Part shown: positions 60,250 to 64,000 of the stretch, in pieces
Layout of the letters: every line of letters begins with the position of its first letter
How positions within the stretch are numbered: position 1 is the stretch's first letter
DNA from: Saccharum officinarum
Taxonomy: Eukaryota > Streptophyta > Magnoliopsida > Poales > Poaceae
Assembly (NCBI GenBank): GCA_020631735.1
Contig: CM036170.1
Location: forward strand, 65,301,737-65,365,736
DNA: 64,000 nucleotides
Direction of reading: 5' to 3'
The notes under the pieces: model-generated
What the model was told of the DNA's origin: nothing
Seen by the model: only the letters and a program-made list of their open reading frames with translations
Database searches by the model: none
Program-made: the position numbers and the translations under genes

Positions 60250-63200
60250 GATGTCAATGAATTTTTCTTAGTTGCAGTTATAGAAATTTAGATTATGATA
60301 AAATTAAAATAACATATATTTTAGAACAGATAGAGTACCAAGATACCTCATGTTAGTCTCTTGTTCTTATAATTTCCTATATCCATCCCGTCTCCCCACC
60401 CATTCACACACTTGCCTTCAGCCCCTATGTTGTGCTCGTCTTCTTCGACCTTGTGTTTGGCTGTGATCTTGCCACTCCCTAGCTCGTTAATCTAAGGAAA
60501 GTGCAAAAACCGCGCCTGCCACTCCTCGCTAATCTAAGGAAGTGCTAAAGTTGCGCTTGATCATGCCATTTTCGTGCACAAGTGATATTACTGTACAAGT
60601 GTATAATAAATATCAACTCGCCCTGTTGAAGACAATGGCAAAGCTAGATAAAATTAGAGAGGTGTATAGACATGTCTCATAAAGGATGCATATAACTCTT
60701 GGGCTGTACTTGCACTCTAAACACTACATACCATCGCTCCTAGTTGAAAAGCTCCACGATGATGGCGCACCTTGAGAAGGCAACAAGCCTTGCTGGCACA
60801 AGGAAAGCAGACCAGGAAAGCAGACCAAGCGAAGGAAACGAAAAGGGGAAAGTGAACTCATCCATCTATCTTCAACTACGAGTGCTAGCATAAGCATTCC
60901 CCTTGACTCCACACGCCACTGCTCAACCCCCGATTGTTTCTTCTACGCCCTAAATTCCCATGGTGCCATGGTGGCGTAGTGTCTACCTGCAACCTGACCC
61001 CCGATTGTTTCTTCTACGTCCTAAATTCCCGTGGTGCCATGTGGCGTAGTGCTACCTGCAACCTGCACGTTCATCAGCCGATCAGGTGATCAGATCAGTG
61101 ATCACTGATCAGCTATGCTATGCTGCTCTCGCGTCTCGTCGTCCGACGGGCCGCTCCGCTGGTCTGGTATTTAAGAGGAATCTTAGGTGGCAGATGACAT
61201 GGAACTACTTCAGCACTACTTTCCAGCCATAAAATATTGTTTTTCTCTCACAATAAATCAGCGTCAGGCATAAACCAAATTTCAGCATGGAGCCCGAGGC
61301 GCACCACGACTTGCTGCCGAAGTGCTGAGTGCCGACAGCTGAGAGTGAGACCTGACGATTGGGTACAGAACTCCAGCTCGAGCTCACCTGGCAGCATATT
61401 TTTCTAGTACCACACCTGGCTCGATATCTGCATGGTATGTGGCCTGTCTTTGTGAACGCAACGCGATTTTTCTTTTTTCACGTCTGACGCAGATATTATC
61501 GTCACTCGAGCAAAGCTTCTTGCCGAAGTAATGAAAAAGAACGGAAATGATATGATAATGCTCTGCGATCGTGTTATATGCATGAACCTTGGACCTTGGG
61601 GAATTGGGGTACTTGGTCGATTAGAGGGAGGGTGTGTAAGGTTTCGATTTCTCTAGGTGATTGACTCGACTTAAGTTTATCCAATCAAACAAATTCAAAT
61701 GTCAAAACTTTATTTTTTTTGGAACGACAGTGAATTAAAATGGTGGTGTAGAATCTATCTAATTGGGTGCCCATTTGCACCCAACATTTCCTATCCTATC
61801 AGCTTCTCATCCCTCGCGCAAAAGAACGGTTGCTGAAACATTCTCTTGTCCTTACCTACTCGGACATGGTGGCTATGACCTTAATTCGATGCACATGGCA
61901 TAAACTGATCCGGACCTTGAGAAAACTACTCCGTTCCTTTTAAACAACTAGGTTTTTGCCCATGCGTTCCTAGTTCCTACAGGACAACTAAACTTTTATA
62001 CTAAAAACACACGGATCACATGATAAGATAACAATAATACGAAATTAAATACCGACGTTAAAGTGACATTTAATCCAAAACGCAAAGTTTGTGAAATTAA
62101 CAGTCGTGGAGAGCGCAGCGTTGCAGGCTCACCAACTCTATTGTATAGATCTTTCCGTGCGTCGCAACAAGAGCTTATGTGGGCCTTTGAGAGTCTTTCG
62201 TGCATACGGAATATGTCCCTGTCTTCGTGTTGGCCCTTCTCTCCCTCACCTAAATCCTCTATCGTTTCTAAAAGAAATTAATAAATCCTCTATCGGTTTC
62301 ATTAAGTTCACTACAAAGGTGGAGGAAAACCGCAACAGAAACTATGCCATGGAATTTAAAAACTCGCACGTGCGTTGTAACGGGAGTAACGAAAAAATTC
62401 AGGACATGTCTGGTAGTCAAACCAAAATCATAATCATGATAATTCAACTTTGCACGTATGTTATACCATGACTATGATAAAATATGATTGTGGATGAACT
62501 AACATATGATTAGTTGATTAACCGAATGATACAAAGTTACTATTCTATCTATATATATGGAATAGCATCAAGAGCGTGGATATAGGAACATTGCGTTAGT
62601 ACTGCTGAACGGTGACGCGTGAGACGACTGTCAATATTGGCACCATTTAAATATATGCAAACTTCAAAGCCATTAGAATTTTTAGGACCAACTCGCTAGC
62701 TGAATTACATCGGCTATGAAGTTAGCACTTCTTTATAAATGATGTTCTTTGTGTATATATGTACCATTTACTATCAAGATACTTTTCTTTCCCTTTTTCA
62801 CTCCCTTGTAAATAGCTGAAATGGCCAAGATCCCGATGGTCAATCTAGATACAGCTCTTAAAAGCGCTACATACGACCAACAATTGTAATTAGCTAGACT
62901 CAAGTAATATCAACCTTAGTCCATGTTTTTTTTCCTATGGTTTATTGCCTCTTAATGTTTCACTAATGAGCAAGCCGTTGCACAGTTCTTAAAAAACAGC
63001 TATAACTAAATTGGGGTAACTCATGAAATAAGCTGAAAAGTGACAGAAAGTCCTGAAATGCAGGTATGAATGTTCAAACAAGCCCTGCAGAGCAACAATC
63101 ACAGATCTTTAAATAAACACGCCTTGTATATGAATGCAGTTCAGTCAAAGTAGTGCTACACAAATTATGCAGCTTCTTGTATATGAATGCAGTTCAGTCA

Positions 63201-64000
63201 AAGTAGTGTTACACAAAATACTTATGCGCCTTGCAATTCTCGACCGTTCTTGAATGGATCATGTACCTAACAAGAATTACCACACAAACATCATGCTCCC
63301 TTTACAGGCAAGTCGATGAAGACATCCTAGTCTCTTCTGCTTTTAGGAGATGAAGTATGCCTCACTGTCCTTCTAAAACTTGTGACTGCAGTTTGAAAAG
63401 GTAAACCATCATACCAAGCAGAAGAGTAGGCAAAAGGGCATTTTTACATCACTTGGCTATCACTTAGACCGGAGGGTTGAAGCATGGTAAAGATGAGCAG
63501 AGTCTATATGGTTTTTTAGTGGCCGTTGATATGCAATAATGAAAAAAAGGATGTAACAGAACAAGCCTATAACAAACATTGCTGAAGTTGCATCAGGAAA
63601 ATTTCTGGATGTCCATATTCATAAGTCAAATTCTTTAACTGCCAAAACTGACAAGATCAAGAAATTCATGAACCTACTGATCACTGGATTTTCAACAAAT
63701 AACCAAAAGAATACCCTTTTCATGTGCAAATATTATAATATCTTTTTGCTAGTTTATTATTATAAATGTCTAAGTACAAGAATCTTAATTAATAAAGACA
63801 CACTCCCTATTGTGCATGTAGGCAGACCGGTGGATGGTGTACAGTACATGCAAATCTGAAGCAATCTGGCCTATATTGCTTATGTGGTAAAACAGAGGTC
63901 ACAAGTGCTTACTTCTTTGTGTTTTGCTTTGTGCAGGACATGCAGAGTGAAGCAATCTAGATGGTGTACAGTACATGAAAATGGCCTGTCTGACAGATCA
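60250..64000. other. Intergenic DNA, no gene supported
   Basis: The open frames here are short and have no recognisable domain. Visible structure: tandem duplication of 71 bp at 60926-61065 (unit starts ACCCCCGATTGTTTCTTC); a perfect palindrome GATCAGTGATCACTGATC at 61093-61110; a Tourist- or hAT-like phrase TTTTTCTCTCACAATAAATC near 61240; CTACTCCGTTCCTTTT at 61927, a lone MITE end; tandem duplication of 53 bp starting at 63123 and 63176 (CTTGTATATGAATGCAGTTC). The region may flank a host gene beyond the window, but nothing here shows it. Confidence 0.5.

Noticed and set aside
62091..62471. 126-codon plus-strand open frame as a host gene
   Set aside because: No domain, no conserved splice context, overlaps other chance frames in AT-rich DNA; not supportable.

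Overview
The window is a plant nuclear intergenic region made almost entirely of nested LTR retrotransposons. A grass is the best fit, probably a panicoid or Andropogoneae species: the copia elements are Sirevirus-type with arrays of an ACCGGACGCGTCCGGT-like palindrome, the gypsy elements have ~5 kb LTRs, the primer sites match plant initiator-Met tRNA (TGGTATCGGAGC), and there are Stowaway-type ends and a LINE 3' end with a hairpin. No host protein-coding gene, rRNA or tRNA could be supported. The organism call is inference; the element calls rest on LTR ends, primer sites, target-site duplications (TSDs) and protein motifs.

Layout. (1) 1-3875: partial gypsy element G1 (LTR end, primer site, decayed accessory ORF0, 5' part of gag), carrying a solo LTR (1982-3120, TSD GCAGG) and broken at 3876 by the next element. 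(2) 3876-13116: gypsy element G2, same family: complete 5' LTR, intact ORF0 (9685-10290), decayed gag, protease and RT, cut by a 100-N gap (13117-13216). (3) 13217-16049: degenerate gypsy LTR sequence. (4) 16050-26165: Sirevirus S-A, plus strand, full-length layout but with many stops and frameshifts. (5) 26166-28973: 3' remnant of a second Sirevirus, S-C. (6) 28974-31457: old repeats including a Stowaway-like MITE. (7) 31458-60129: young Sirevirus S-B, minus strand, TSD CCATG, with gag, pol and a downstream env-position ORF. That ORF is split by gypsy element G3 (34164-49321, TSD GACTA), which has 5.17 kb LTRs and no recognisable coding sequence inside. (8) 60130-64000: low-copy-looking DNA with a 54-bp LINE end and small tandem duplications.

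The most interesting observation is ORF0 of the gypsy family. In both coding copies the protein begins with a close copy of the histone H3 N-terminal tail (ARTK...KSTGG...P..QLA), followed by coiled coil and a strongly acidic C-terminus; the older copy also has a segment resembling a double-stranded-RNA-binding fold. It contains no histone fold. In both copies the start codon follows a CAG splice-acceptor-like site, with a conserved donor-like site exactly 248 bp upstream. In G2 this is the only intact reading frame of an otherwise dead element. A second point is S-B's env-position ORF, which is preceded by what looks like a complete plant promoter and leader: palindrome array, TATA-like site, GC-rich leader and a GT-AG intron.

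The elements interact as parasites of one another: G2 landed in G1 gag, G3 landed in S-B, G3 (no coding) probably depends on proteins of relatives such as G1 and G2, and S-A and S-C appear joined by recombination.
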